Positions 30,236-42,599 of a DNA stretch of 64,000 bases are shown in pieces; within the stretch, counting starts at the first letter, position 1, and each line of letters starts with the position of its first letter. The notes beneath the pieces are model-generated. The model saw only the letters and a list, made by a program, of their open reading frames with translations. It was not told the origin of the DNA and made no database searches. The position numbers and the translations under genes were made by a program. The DNA comes from Dreissena polymorpha (lineage: Eukaryota > Mollusca > Bivalvia > Myida > Dreissenidae): contig NC_068363.1 of assembly GCF_020536995.1 (NCBI RefSeq), positions 1,790,361-1,854,360 of the forward strand, given 5' to 3'.

Positions 30236-33200
30236 ATGTTCAAGATGGCGTCGCCCACTACTATTCAGTTGTTTTGTTTGCTATTATGCGTTAGTCATAT
30301 TTACAGCTGGATTCCGCGAATTATCAATGGTAGACCTAAAGGAGGGATGTTGGGGGCACCTAAGGCTCCAAAGGGAATTAAAACTCCGGCCGCCCAGTGG
30401 TACGACGAGCAAAGATTGGATCATTTCGACGGAGCTAATTTCAAAGTCTGGAGTCAGGTCGGTATACGCGTATCAGAACGGTGTTTTTCATGAACACGAA
30501 CTTTTTCTTTTATTTAATAAAATTATACATGGCTTATCTATTTGTGTAAATATAATATGGTAAATTCAGCATCCTGTGTATGATGTCAACAGTCATGGAT
30601 TTCAATAGATTTTGAAAACCGTGAGTCCAATGATAGTCTATCTTGTTTGAAATGTCCACATGTGCAATGAAATTGTCAGAAATCAAACAACTGAAGTCCA
30701 GTGTTATTTTCTTTTTTGCATATTTGTTAAATGTTCTGTAAGTATTTCAAAGTATACATTGGAGGGAAATACTTTAAACAATGACATTGTATATGATATA
30801 TTATAACTTCCTGGTTATATGTGCATCAAAATGATGCCAGATTGATAATTTTAACCAGTCTAAATTGAGATTTTTAAATTCTTGCATAGAAAAGCATGAT
30901 TCTGCTTCAACTGAAATCATTTATATACAGTAATCATGTTTAAGGCTTAATAGATTTAAACATGATATATACTAGTAAACAAAACGTGTTTTGAAAGTCT
31001 GTACAGAAAGCTATGGATTTGACTCCGTGATTTAGATTGCATTTACTTCAGAGCACTTTTTGTACAATATTTACATTTTTCATGAATTCTAAAAGTCACT
31101 AATTGACACTATGTAAAAATAAATAATGTAAGTTAAAATCATTAAAATCTCAATCCTTCAAGCACAAAACAAGTATTTAGTTCACTTGCATCACGGAGTG
31201 TATATTGTAATCTAGAATCCGTGCTTGCATGTATGTCAAATCAAAGCTCCGAAGACAGATTTGTACGTTTATCATCTACCGGGTAGTACCCATAATGTCA
31301 GCAAATTGCCGATGAAACGATAATTTATTCCCGAAGTCGGGTGCATTTAAGTTCTTGTATGCTACAAAGGTTGTGTCTTTACACCCATGTTCAACTCGTC
31401 TCAAACATGTTTTATAATGTTTAAATTCGGTTATAGTAATTGCAGAGCCAACATTTATTATGCGTGGTATGATACTTGTGTAAGACATGTATTGCACGTG
31501 TGGAACGTGCTTATGTTCAACTATCTGGCTGAAATTACAATAGATCAGTCTGAAATCGTCTCGATTCAAACACACGTTTTTTTATCAAATCTTACAAGAA
31601 ATATGATTTGATGAACATAAATATTTTCCAAATATAAGATAATTATACACATGAAATATATTTCTTAAATTTCTCTTCTCAAACAACAAGGACATTTCTA
31701 TTTGATATCTAGAGCCGACTTAAACAAAATAATTATACAAGTGTTGTATTTGGAGTGCCTTTTACTATTGATGTGGCAGCCTGGAAATTCTGGCGTCGTA
31801 AATATAAAAAGAACTTCAACATTTTCAACGAGAATGTATTAAAGCATTTCATACTCTTTAAAGACATACTAAGATTTCGTCGTGTATCCTTATAATTTAG
31901 TTTAATGTAGGTGTGTTTATGTACTATGCATTTGACATTTTCATGGTTTTAAACTTGCTTCTATTGATGGTCATGTTTTTTTCTGCTGTAATGCTACATT
32001 ATATGGCACACATCATGAAAAACTGAGTGTTATTTTGTATATTATTACTTTAATTAAATAAAAAGGTGTTACATTAAATACAGATATTAAATAAAAAATA
32101 AAAAGAATAGTAATCTTTATGATATATTATAGTGTTCGCTTCCTGGTTATATTTGCATCAAAATGTTTCAAGGCTGATAATTGTAATGAGTCTAAAGTGA
32201 GAACGTTTTAAAGGGGCCTTTTCACGTTTGGGTTAATTGAAAAAATAGAAAAAAGTTGTTTCAGAATCACAAATTTTCGTTTTTGTTATGATATTTGTAA
32301 GAAAACAGAAATACTGAACATTTACCATGCTCTAAAATATCCATTATATGCATCTTTTGACTATTTAAAACCACGAAAATTATAAAGTGTTGTTAGCGAA
32401 ACGAATTAATAATTTGGAGAGTTCTGTTGTTGTTATTAGATTTTATGAAACAACGAGGATTGGTTATATGAAGTATAAAATACACCTGTAATTGTATTCG
32501 GAAGGATGGCCGAGTGGTCTAAGTGGGAGACTTTTCACTCAGGGACACCAGGGGTCAGTGGTTCGAGCACTGCTGAGGTTACCTTTTTAATTTTATTCTT
32601 GAATGTTCACTTGAGCTTTTTATATCCAATATTAACATACATTGTATATCAATATAAAGCATTTAATGACAAACTTCAAAGCATGCCAAAATCTGTGAAA
32701 AGGCCCCTTTAAATCCTTGCATCGAAAAGCATGATTCTGCTTCAAATGAAAACCCTTGATGTCAATACGGGAAGTCATGTTTTTAGGATTAATAGATTAA
32801 ACATTATGTATACTAATAGACATAAAGTGTATTGAAAGTCTGTACAGAAAGCTATTTAACATTATATATACTAGATCTAGTAAACATAAAGTGTACTGAA
32901 AGTCTGTACAAAAAGCTGTGAATTTGACTCATTGATTTACATAGCATTTACTTTAGTCTTAGAGCACTTTTTACGAAATATTAACATTTTTCATGAGTTC
33001 TAAACGGACTTAACGGATTTAGAATATGAACACATACAAACCTTGTTTATATCTCATAGCAATGAAGAGATATGCAAATTATGCCTATGAGTATGCATAC
33101 ATTTTTAACGAGAATTTTATAAACGCTATACCCGACTTCGGGAAAATAATGATATTATGGGTTCTAGATGAAATAAACGTACCAAATCTTTCATCGGGGC

Positions 33201-36200
33201 TTTGATTTGACATAAATGCAAATTGAAAGACATAGATTTCGTTGGTTAACCTTATAATTTGGCTTTATGTAGGCGTATATAGATATCTAGGCATATGCAT
33301 AATATGCCTATAATTATGCAAATATCTATGCAAATTTAAAACAACCCAACTGAGCTAACGGTATATAATATTGACAATGTAGTAAGCAAAGCTCCACGAC
33401 AAATACCCGCAAACAATACAGAAAAAAAACGCAACACAGAAAATACTGGCAAAAAATTAAAAACTCGAAACGTGAAAAATGAAACACTAAACTAGTCACG
33501 TACGAAAAAAACAACATAATGACACCAGAACGGCATTGCATTCATATGTTTAAGATATAAGAAATACATGAGTCGTAATCTGAGAAAACTGGGCATAATG
33601 CATGTGCGTAAAGTGTCGTCCCAGATTAGCCAGTGCAGTCCGCACAGGCTAATCAGGGACGACACTTTCCGCCTAAATGGGATTTTTGCTAAGAAGAGAC
33701 TTCATTTAAACGAAAAATGTCATAAAAGCGGAAAGTGTCGTCCCTGATTAGCCTTTGCGGACTGCACAGGCTAATCTGGGACGACACTTAACGCACATGC
33801 ATTATGCCCAGATTTCTCAGAACGCGACTCATATAGTAATTTTAAATGGCGGTGACCTATTAAATGTTTTCACGTGTGACTTCCCCATTTATGTTGCTTG
33901 CATCACGCGTGCGTAGACTTAATACAATTACTGAATTTATTTTATGTGTACAAATATTAATTATGTTATGAATTAATTATTATTTGTTTGCAGAGGTATT
34001 TCGTGAACGACACGTTTTACACGCCCGGAGGTCCCATATTTCTGATGATAGGCGGCGAGGGACCGGCAGACGCCATCTGGATGGTGGAAGGCACATGGAT
34101 ACAGTATGCGCAGCAGTTTGGGGCAATCTGTGTCATGCTGGAACATCGCTATTATGGCGAGAGTCATCCCGTACCGTATGTGATGTTCTGTTATTACACC
34201 TATATAGGAGTCACTTTGTGGGTCGGTCGGTCTGTCTTGAAAATGTCATCCGATCTTCACCAAACTTGCTCAGAAGTTGTATCTAAATGATGTCTTGGTC
34301 AAGTTTGAATATGGGTCATGCCAAGTCAAAAACTAGATCACGGGGTCATTTAGTGCGTTTTAAACCGAAAGTTTGTCCGGACCATAACTATGTCATTTAT
34401 CATTAGATTTTAAAATGACTTGGTACATTTGTTCACCATCATGGGATGGTGTGTCATGCGAAAGAAGGACGTCGGTATCTCCAAGGTCAATGTCACACAT
34501 TTTAGTTGCCCATAAATGAGCTTGTCCGGGCCATAACTTTGTCATTTATTGTGAGACTTTAAAATTATTTGGCACATTTGTTCACCATCATTGGACAGTG
34601 TGTCATGCGAAAGAAATACGTCGATATCTCCAAGGTCAATGTCACAATCTGAGTTCAAAGGTAAAAAATGGCCATTAATGAGCTTGTCCGGGCCATTACT
34701 ATGTCGTTCGTTATGAGATTTTAAAATCTTTTGGCACATTTGTTCACCATCATTGGACGGTGTGTCACGCAAAAGAATTACGTCGATATCTCCAAGGTCA
34801 AGGTCACATTTTGAGTTAAAAGGTCAAAAATTACCATAAATGAGCTTGTCCGGGCCATAACTTTGTTGTTCATTGTGAGATTTTTAAATCATTTGGCACA
34901 TTTGTTCACTTTCATTGGACGGTGTGTCATGCGAAAGAATTACGTCGATATCTGCAACGTCAAGGTCACATTTTGAGTTCAAAGGTCAACAATGGCCATA
35001 AATGATCTTGTCCGGGCCAAAACTATGTCATTCATTGTGAGATTTTAAAATCACTCGGTACATTTAATCACAATCATTTGACGGTCTGTCATGCGAAAAA
35101 ATTACTAAGAGCAGGCCCTGGTCGCCTGTATAATTGTGCATGGAATAGGGCCTGCTCGATATCTCCAAGGTCAAGGTCACACTTGGAGTTCAAAAGTCAA
35201 AAATGGCCATAAATGAGCTTGTCCGGGCCATAACTATGTCATTCATTGTGAGATTTTAAAATGACTCTGTACATTAATTTTGTCCACAGTCATTGGACGG
35301 CGTGTCATGCGAAGAATTCAAGAGTTCAAAGGTCAAAATGGCCATAAATGATGATGGCATAATAATTCTTAAAATCGCCACAAATTAGCTTCTCTTGTTT
35401 TGTGAAGGCAGCATGCAAAATATTCTGTGTCAATGCAGCATGTGGGGGTATAGGTCACGTCTGTGACAAAGCTCTACTTTTACATTGTAGTATGCAAGCA
35501 TTAGTATGTTACGATATAACTGAAATATTAGCGTAAATGTGTTTCTTGTTTTGAGTTCCAAAGAGTTTATGTCGTTTCTATTTTACAAGGATGGGATTTC
35601 TCCTTTCACTTTAGTTCTTCCTATTAAGTGTTGATTCACAAACCTTTCTTAAGTTTTATGGATCTGTAAAGTATTAAAGACATCTGATGAAGCCAAGTAA
35701 TATGTTTATTTTCCACCCTTTAGGTGTTTCCAAACTCATGAGCATGACTTATAAAGCGTAAAATTGTGTCACTACTAAATCTTGTGTGCACTTAATGCTT
35801 TACATGTACATTTTACAATATTTGTCTGTATACTTATTCGTAGATATTGAGTTAACGGTGTTACGATGTTTAGAGCATGCATTTTCTATATTCTGTTCAC
35901 AATTTAACCCATTTATGCCTAGCGTCTAGAAAAAAAGGCGTTGGCAAACAGCAAAGACCCAGATGAGACGCCGCACAATGCGGCGTCTCATCAGGGTTTA
36001 CGCTGTTTGCTTAAAGGAATTTCTGTACAAAAAAATCTAAATATAGATATAAATATAATATTCATCCCTAATTTTGGAAATAAATTGATCCAATTTAGAA
36101 GGATGGGAGAGTCCGCTAGGCACAAATGGGTTAAACTGCCATTTTTTCCAGTGATCTAAGCCTGTCAAACTTGCGCTACCTGAACAGCAGACAAGCGCTT

Positions 36201-39200
36201 GCAGATCTTGCCCAGTTCATCGACTTCTTCAGGATTCGCATGAAACTATCAAACAACAAGCTTATCACATTTGGTGGCTCTTATCCAGGTGAGATTGCAC
36301 ATAATTTCCGCGTTGTCATATTGTTATTATTGTTGTTATTAATGACTCATTCAATTGTCAACATTTATGCATGTCATGTTCTGTTTTTTTCGCTATACAA
36401 AGCAAATATTGTATCAAAGTTCAAGAAGTTTCATTTCCTGCTTTAATACATTGTTGTAAGGCAATTGATAACAAATGTTAGTTTAAAGACTATCTATATG
36501 TTCATTATGATACTTATATACAGGGGAAACTCAAAGCGTGATGAATCTATTATCAGTTTGCTCAAACAAACAAAAGAAATACTAGAAATACTTGTAGTGA
36601 TAATGCATATAAGTGTATCTTAGCGGTGCGAAACTACACTCAGTTTCTTCATAGAAACAATATTAAAAAATTATAAGGTGAATTTATACATTATATGCAG
36701 GCTCTATAACGGCTTAGTTGTTATTTTTATGCCCCCGAAGAATGGCATATAGTGATGGCACTGTTTGTCCGTCTGTCCGTCACACTTTTGCGTTTATGTT
36801 TCGAAAAATGCTCATAACTTCTATGTCGCTATAGATGTAACCTTCAAATTTGGTATGCATGTGTATATGGACAAGGCCTTTCCATACGCACACACATTTT
36901 GACCCCATTGACCTTGACCTTGAACTTAGGGTCCGGGTTTAGGTTTCGAAATCTGCGTTTAGGTTTCGAAAAAGCGTTTTTCGGTGGCATTTGTCTTCTG
37001 ATGGAGACAGCACTTGTTTACATTATTTCAGGCTCTCTATCGGCTTGGTTTCGATCCAAGTACCCCCAGTATGTCGACGGGGCCGACGCCACAAGTGCAC
37101 CCATATATGCACAGGTGGACTTTAGAGGTAGACGCATAGACTGATAAATACATTTGTAAAGTCCAAAACACAGGTCACTAAAACACTCATATTTAAACAT
37201 ACGTAAGCACCACTTTGTCATGATTTATCAGTTATGTCAAAAGATGTAAATGACCATTAACATAACAATTGAATTTAATAAAACATGATAAGGGCTGAAC
37301 ATGATAAAAAAACAATTCATCTTAACAGAAATTCGAATCGTTAACGATAGGTCATGTCTTGAAGATTATGGATTATCAAAATATCTGTGAAATAGAGTGA
37401 CCATTGAATTGATAAACTGTTGTTTCCAAGAGGAATTACAAAAGCAAACACGGCGTCTTGTTATACTGTGAGTGCAGAAACTGTATTTCTATTCAAGAAT
37501 GATACCGAAATGGCATTGGTTTGTACGTGATCAGCTCTATACACCATCAGCTAGGACAATGCACTAAAATGTAGCCTGCCAAATGAGTGGATGAACTACA
37601 AGCGTAGTTCTACAGTCTTTTTATTTATCCTATTTATATAAAGAGTACCTACAAGTTGTGACAGACGCGCTAGGCACCTCTGGCACCCAGTGTGTGGAGG
37701 AGATCCGAAACGCCACCCAGACCATGTACGCCTGGTGGGGTCAACCAGAAATGAGGCCGGTACTTGAGCAGAAGTTCAAGTGAGCGCTTTCAATACTTAC
37801 TTCATCGTAAATAGGTGTCGTATTTTTATTCTCAATACTGTTTTCGACTGTGTGAATAAAACTTAAACTACGCAGACTGTCATTGTAGTGCACTTTTAAA
37901 TAAGCTGGAGCCCGCTAGCCCATTACTGAGAATAATTGAAAGAACAAATGTGTGCTAGTCAATATATTAGTTTATAAAGCTGGACTAGTTTTCCGTTGTC
38001 TCACCAAAACATCTATACATGTAAACACTGCTTACGGTAGCTCGGCAGGTGTTTACAACTTCACAATACATATAAACGAGGTTAAAGTCGACAATCATAT
38101 CGTAGGATTATTTGACAGTTTGAGATCTTCATTCAATAATTTTATGCGCGTTTGACTGTATTCAAATAGTATTTTGACTTCCATATACTTATAACTAGTC
38201 TTTTTAAAGAGGAACATGTACTCATGCAGCAAAATGAATGTGCACATACCGTATACTTTCATCAGTATGTTTGTGTTGAATCTATTGCAGCCTTTGTGAC
38301 AAGATCGACCATACCAATACTTTAGACCTCGCCGGATTCTTTAGTAACACAGCGGGAAACTTCGAAAATGTCGTTCAGTACAACAAAGACAACAGAGCTT
38401 TTGAGGTCGACACTTTTGCCTGATATCACCTCTTAATTTTCTGGAAATTGTGTTCTTTAGTGTTTGTTTATATTAAACGTATATGTCATTTATTATAACA
38501 GTGTATAATTTGTATGGAAAATTACGCCATATTCGCATAAACGCTAACGGCTTTGATGCATATTACGCGAAATTTTTCAGCGTCCAGACATTTCGAACAA
38601 CCAATGAAATGCAGGACACTGCAATGTGTATTACTGTAACAGTGAGATCAAATATTAGTTCATGTATTCAACTGACTAACAATGTCGCAGCGTTACCCGT
38701 ACTGATACATTTGTATTACATTAATAATATGAAACAGAAATAATTATCAAATATCGTAGCTGATTTAATTCAAAACGACGTATATTAAACAGTACGTATT
38801 TTTGACTGTTATTTTTCACTGTTTGAAACAGCGACAGTGAAACGGTGAACGAACAGTTTTAATTACTGATAAATTTTCCTAAAACCGAAGGGACGCATAA
38901 CCAAAGCTGTTCTAATATTCGTTTATACAACACGATTCCGCAATGATTCATGCTTCATTTTTCAGGGCGCACTCGGGACCAACATCACGATCGACACCCT
39001 CTGCGAGATCATGACGGACTTCACGCGCGGCGATCCCGTGCAGCGATACGCGGACGTGAACAGTCTGACCCTGAAGACGTACGGACAGACGTGTCTGGAC
39101 TACACGTACACCAAGATGATTGCTGACATGAAGAAAACAGACTGGAACAGCAGCGCCGGCGAAGGAGGTAATTAGTGAATGGACGGAGCCGGGATTTACA

Positions 39201-42200
39201 ACGAACAGTTGTATTTCCTACCCAGATTAGTGCACGTTACAAAATTACAAACAAGCTGCCTTTACCCTTATCAATGATAATCAGCGAGATATGCCGATTG
39301 AGAAAATTTAGCTAACTCGGTCTTTTACGGGTCGCCATTGTTAAGAATTTTTTCATGGTATGATAACTTAGACGAGCTGCTTCGCTGAAGCAGCATCGTC
39401 AAAAACTGTATTTCCTTCTGGTGTGCGTAAGTTAATTTGCATACGACTGACAGATATGGAATGGACAATTACGATTGCATTTAAATTGAATATTCATAGA
39501 GGGCAATAATAAATGAACGCAAAACAGGAATAATGATACTCAATATGTATCGGTGGACATTCTTGTTTTAACTGTTACCCATTTATTTAAAGCGTGTAAC
39601 CGAATGCATATACAATGGAGGTTAAAAGATACAACGTACTTTTAAAAACAAAATTGATAGAAGGTAGAATTTTTGGTTTAAGTACGGTTGATAGCATATC
39701 GAACATAACACGGAGATTAGTAATCACAAGAAACACAAAACATTAATTCGAATAACGATTAACGCAATGTGATGATGTACTTCACATTTTAATTAATGGA
39801 ACCCAGCATACACAGTCAATGTGTTACCGGTATTTTGTCAATGCTTGATATGTGTATGAAAGCGCCGTTCTCGGGGCTTAAAGAACGATATGAACCCACT
39901 GTTCCTTGCGATTATGTTCAGAATGTAAACCTAAGCATGTTAAACTTTTTTCCCGTTCAATATATTTTATTTCCTCGTCAATAGGTGTGTTTGGGTCGAG
40001 GGCATCCCACTCCACACCGTACATAGTATACAAACAATATATGCAAATTATAACACATTTCATACATAATACAATCAACAGCTTTTACATTACAATATAA
40101 ACAAACAGTTCTATTAATAAACAATTAATAATAAGCATGTTAAACTTAACCATTGATACTACAAAAAAACTCTTGACCTCTGGTCATTATTTTTGGATTC
40201 AGAAATCTTTTTTTCTAGGATATGGATCGCACTACAATTAAAATATCAATTCGACGATGTGTGTTTGTCTGAAATTACCCGATGGATATGCAGCAAAAAA
40301 TCTGTAGTAATTAATACGAAAAACGCTCTAAATGAATATCTGTTAAATGTTGCCTGAATGATCAACATTATACACTTATTTCATGGATGCGCGGTGAACA
40401 GTCAAAACCGATTCCCAAGGTATCAGGGATGATTTAGGTACTGTTACCCGAGGCCGATAGGCTGAGGGCAACAGTTCCAAATGTCAGCTCTGATACCGAG
40501 GGACAACAGTTTTGACTGTTCACCAAGCATCCATGAATTTTGTTTTATTACCTGATCAAATTTTCAACATAGAAATAACAGCAAACTAAATTTTTATTTA
40601 CACACAACAGTAATCGATAAAATAAATAATTTTGACTGTTTAACTGTAAAATGACGTCACTTTTTCGACGAAATGAAGTCATTATTTCAGCGGGCAACAG
40701 TTCAAACTGTTGACTGGTCAACAGTTCGATTTTCACCGGTAACAGTTTAAAACATCGCAAATTTCTTTTTCGACGAGGAAATAGCAAAAAATAATTAATT
40801 ATCATTTATATAGGACATCAGGTAATAACAGCTTTTGTTAGATGTTTTGATTTGCTGTTGATACACTTTTGAATAACCTTTAGGTGGTGCAGTTCTTCTA
40901 TTTCTTCTGGTGTGAACACGTATATTTTGAACTATTCATGTAGGCATATGCCCATCGGTATCAGATTTGTAATCTATATATAACCAGAACTGTTGAAAGA
41001 TATATTCTTCTGATTTCAGGCCGCCAATGGATGTACCAAACTTGTGCAGAGTTCGGATGGTTTCAGTCCTCAGACTACGCCAAACAACCTTTTGGTGACT
41101 GGTTCTACTTTCCAGTTAAGTAGGTGACATTTTCATCCTTAATTAGTTGCTATTAATAACTCGGTTTGCCTTCATTGTAAGAATACTCTTTGCCATAATA
41201 TTACCCATACTGCATGTGTGTTGTTTTCATCAAAATAAATATTTTCATAGACAACTTGTTTAAATAAAACAACTGAATTTTTAATTACACGAATTTACAT
41301 TTAGAAGTTCAGTCTGAAATATTTAATAGATATAAGGTCATCAATGCTTTGCAAAAATAAGATACAGTAATTGAATGGCATTTGAAACAACAATTGCACG
41401 TCGACAGAAACATTTTTAATTTGTGATCAAGTAATGCTACTACTCAAATTACAAAGCTTTATTTTTCAGCTTCTCGTTTATTCAATGTATGGACATCTAC
41501 GAGAAAGAATTCAATGGCATGGCCATTTACAATAATGTACAGGACACGAATCGGTATTACGGGGGACGTGACATAGCAGTTACCAAGGTGGTTTTCCCGA
41601 ACGGATCGATCGATCCCTGGCACGCGATGGGAGTCACGAAAGACATTTCCAAGGATGCGACTGCTATTTATATTGAAGGTAGACTGACAGTGAATGCGTC
41701 TTGTGAGAAAAACTTCCTGTAATTTCTCACTGCATAATGTATGTAATGTTATATAGCTTTGATACATTTACCTGGAAGCCGAGAATTCTAATAGAAGAAA
41801 CTACGCGCGTTACTTGTTTTATGCGAGTTTTCGATTTTGTTCGTTGCGTGAGTTATGTTATAACGGTGCATTTACTGCTATTGTTTTGTTTGTGTTTCAA
41901 TTTGTTTAAAAACTCCTTTATGTATGTCATTAACGATTTGGTCATGGTGATATCCATGTATTCCATGTCGTTTTTGTCGTTAACGTTTTCTTTTTTTCAA
42001 GATTTGCACTTCAATAAGAATATGCGAATATATATGAAATACAGTAATCTTCGAAATTTCTATTCAACATTTGTGCTTTAGGTTATGTAAGTTATTTTTA
42101 ATTAATTCAGCGGATTTAATAGAATGAAGCAATTGTGATCACAATCTTAATAGTTATTATGGTGACTTAGGAAAATGATCGAAAACTCAAACTGGAAAAA

Positions 42201-42485
42201 CTAAATTTAGGGTCGGCACAAACAATTACGGTCAATAGGCTTAGTGGTAACAACAAATGTAACGCCTTATCTTTTTTTACATGTGTAGTAAATCATTAAA
42301 TTTTTGTAATTTAAAAACTCTTATCAAGTTTATTTGGTAAGTTATTTCTTAACCGAACTCAAATTTTTGTTCTAGGTACTGCCCACTGTGCGAACATGTA
42401 TCCGGCTACTGATCAAGACCCTCAGCAACTTATCGACGCGCGTGTGCAGATCTCCAAGCTGATTGGTCAGTGGTTGCAGGACTAA
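30236..42485 (+). CDS. PRSS16: Thymus-specific serine protease-like (peptidase S28), ten exons
   Basis: Exons: 30236-30457, 33994-34175, 36152-36288, 37032-37127, 37644-37779, 38291-38405, 38966-39167, 41020-41119, 41470-41678 and 42376-42485. All have GT-AG borders and consistent phases, and total 502 codons plus stop, close to the ~514 aa of human PRSS16. The second ATG (30245) has a better context, so the protein may start at MASPTTIQ. A signal peptide ([13 protein letters not shown]) leads. S28 landmarks are [28 protein letters not shown], the nucleophile in FGGSYPG (Ser178), [10 protein letters not shown], Asp445 in [11 protein letters not shown] and His470 in TAHCANMYP. The family cleaves peptides after proline or removes dipeptides in endosomes/lysosomes. 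The gene looks intact. The paralogue DPP7/PRCP is less likely because of the GGSYPG and QRLDHFDG blocks. Confidence 0.93.
32212..32708. mobile_element. TTAA-flanked TIR element carrying a tRNA-like module (copy B)
   Basis: Same family as 28153-28662: AGGGGCCTTTTCACG and TGTGAAAAGGCCCCT ends, TTAA on both sides (32208-32211, 32709-32712), and 497 bp. Inside, near 32500-32580, is a better-preserved tRNA-like stretch with TGGCCGAGTGG and GGTTCGAGC. It lies in intron 1 of the PRSS16-like gene. Confidence 0.87.
32500..32580 (+). tRNA. tRNA-Ser/Leu-like module inside TIR element B (not a functional tRNA)
   Basis: A box TGGCCGAGTGG at 32507-32517 and B box GGTTCGAGCAC at 32560-32570, followed by a T run. 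It aligns with the module in copy A, so it is a constant part of the element. Confidence 0.5.
33568..33832. mobile_element. Palindromic MITE, GTGTCGTCCC family (complete copy)
   Basis: Left end ATGAGTCG...CTGGGCATAATGCATGTGCG and right end are inverted repeats of about 65 bp, followed by inner inverted repeats (CAGGGACGACACTTTCCGC). The whole 265-bp element can fold into one long hairpin. No coding capacity. It lies in intron 1 of the PRSS16-like gene. Confidence 0.85.
34210..35390 (+). repeat. Tandem repeat array, about six ~160-bp units with AAGGTCAAGGTCA
   Basis: Units carry TTGTCCGGGCCATAACT (starts near 34372, 34524, 34684, 34845, 35008 and 35219), GTGAGATTTTAAAAT, GGCACATTTGTTCAC, GTGTCATGCGAAAGAA and ATCTCCAAGGTCAAGGTCAC. 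A GTCGGTCGGTCTGTC leader precedes the first unit. The array fills much of intron 2 of the PRSS16-like gene. Confidence 0.88.
35109..35157. mobile_element. 49-bp insertion with 11-bp inverted ends inside a tandem unit
   Basis: The unit sequence GAAAGAATTACGTCGATATCTCC is split here by GAGCAGGCCCT...AGGGCCTGCTC. The insertion is absent from the five sister units, so it is a clean recent event. Confidence 0.7.
35905..36136. mobile_element. Hairpin MITE abutting exon 3 of the PRSS16-like gene
   Basis: Ends TTTAACCCATTTATGCCTAG (left) and TAGGCACAAATGGGTTAAA (right) are inverted repeats. A hairpin core at 35944-36010 has GATGAGACGCCGCA...TGCGGCGTCTCATC. It is the same family as 48457-48625 and related to 22145-22356. 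The right end lies only about 15 bases before the exon 3 splice acceptor. Confidence 0.85.
36728..37016 (+). repeat. Dispersed repeat with GTCCGTCTGTCCGTC leader
   Basis: Starts TTATGCCCCCGAAGAATGGCATATAG and ends near GGTGGCATTTGTC...GGAGACAGCACTTG. It contains TTGACCTTGACCTTGAAC, the inverse of the AAGGTCAAGGTCA motif in the tandem array. It lies in intron 3 of the PRSS16-like gene, ending just before exon 4. Confidence 0.7.
40380..40827. mobile_element. Composite inverted-repeat element in PRSS16-like intron 7
   Basis: About 40380-40540 is a long hairpin: TTCATGGATGC, GGTGAACAGTCAAAAC, GGTATCAG are mirrored by CTGATACC, GTTTTGACTGTTCACC, GCATCCATGAA. Adjacent sequence is bounded by TTATTACCTGAT (about 40547) and ATCAGGTAATAA (about 40813-40824) and is rich in AACAGTTnnAACTGTT dyads. 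These are probably two adjoining or nested MITEs. Confidence 0.6.
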
Positions 42486-42575
42486 ATTTGAATTGACCTA
42501 TCACTGAAGGTGTTTTCATGAAATACGCGAAAAAAGTGTATTTAGAATCAATGGACAGAGATTATATATTTCGTA

Positions 42576-42581
42576 AATAAA
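42576..42581 (+). promoter_or_regulatory. Polyadenylation signal of the PRSS16-like gene
   Basis: AATAAA lies 91 bases after the stop codon, with AT/GT-rich sequence following. It gives a short, typical 3' UTR. Confidence 0.65.
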
Positions 42582-42599
42582 TATTGAATTTATAATAGA

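Noticed and set aside
34542-34772. Minus-strand frame with repeated [12 protein letters not shown]-like segments
   Set aside because: It comes from translating two units of the tandem repeat in PRSS16-like intron 2.
41737-42081. 114-codon hydrophobic frame after PRSS16-like exon 9
   Set aside because: It lies in intron 9 and is AT-rich chance sequence; the protein continues in exon 10 with the catalytic His block.
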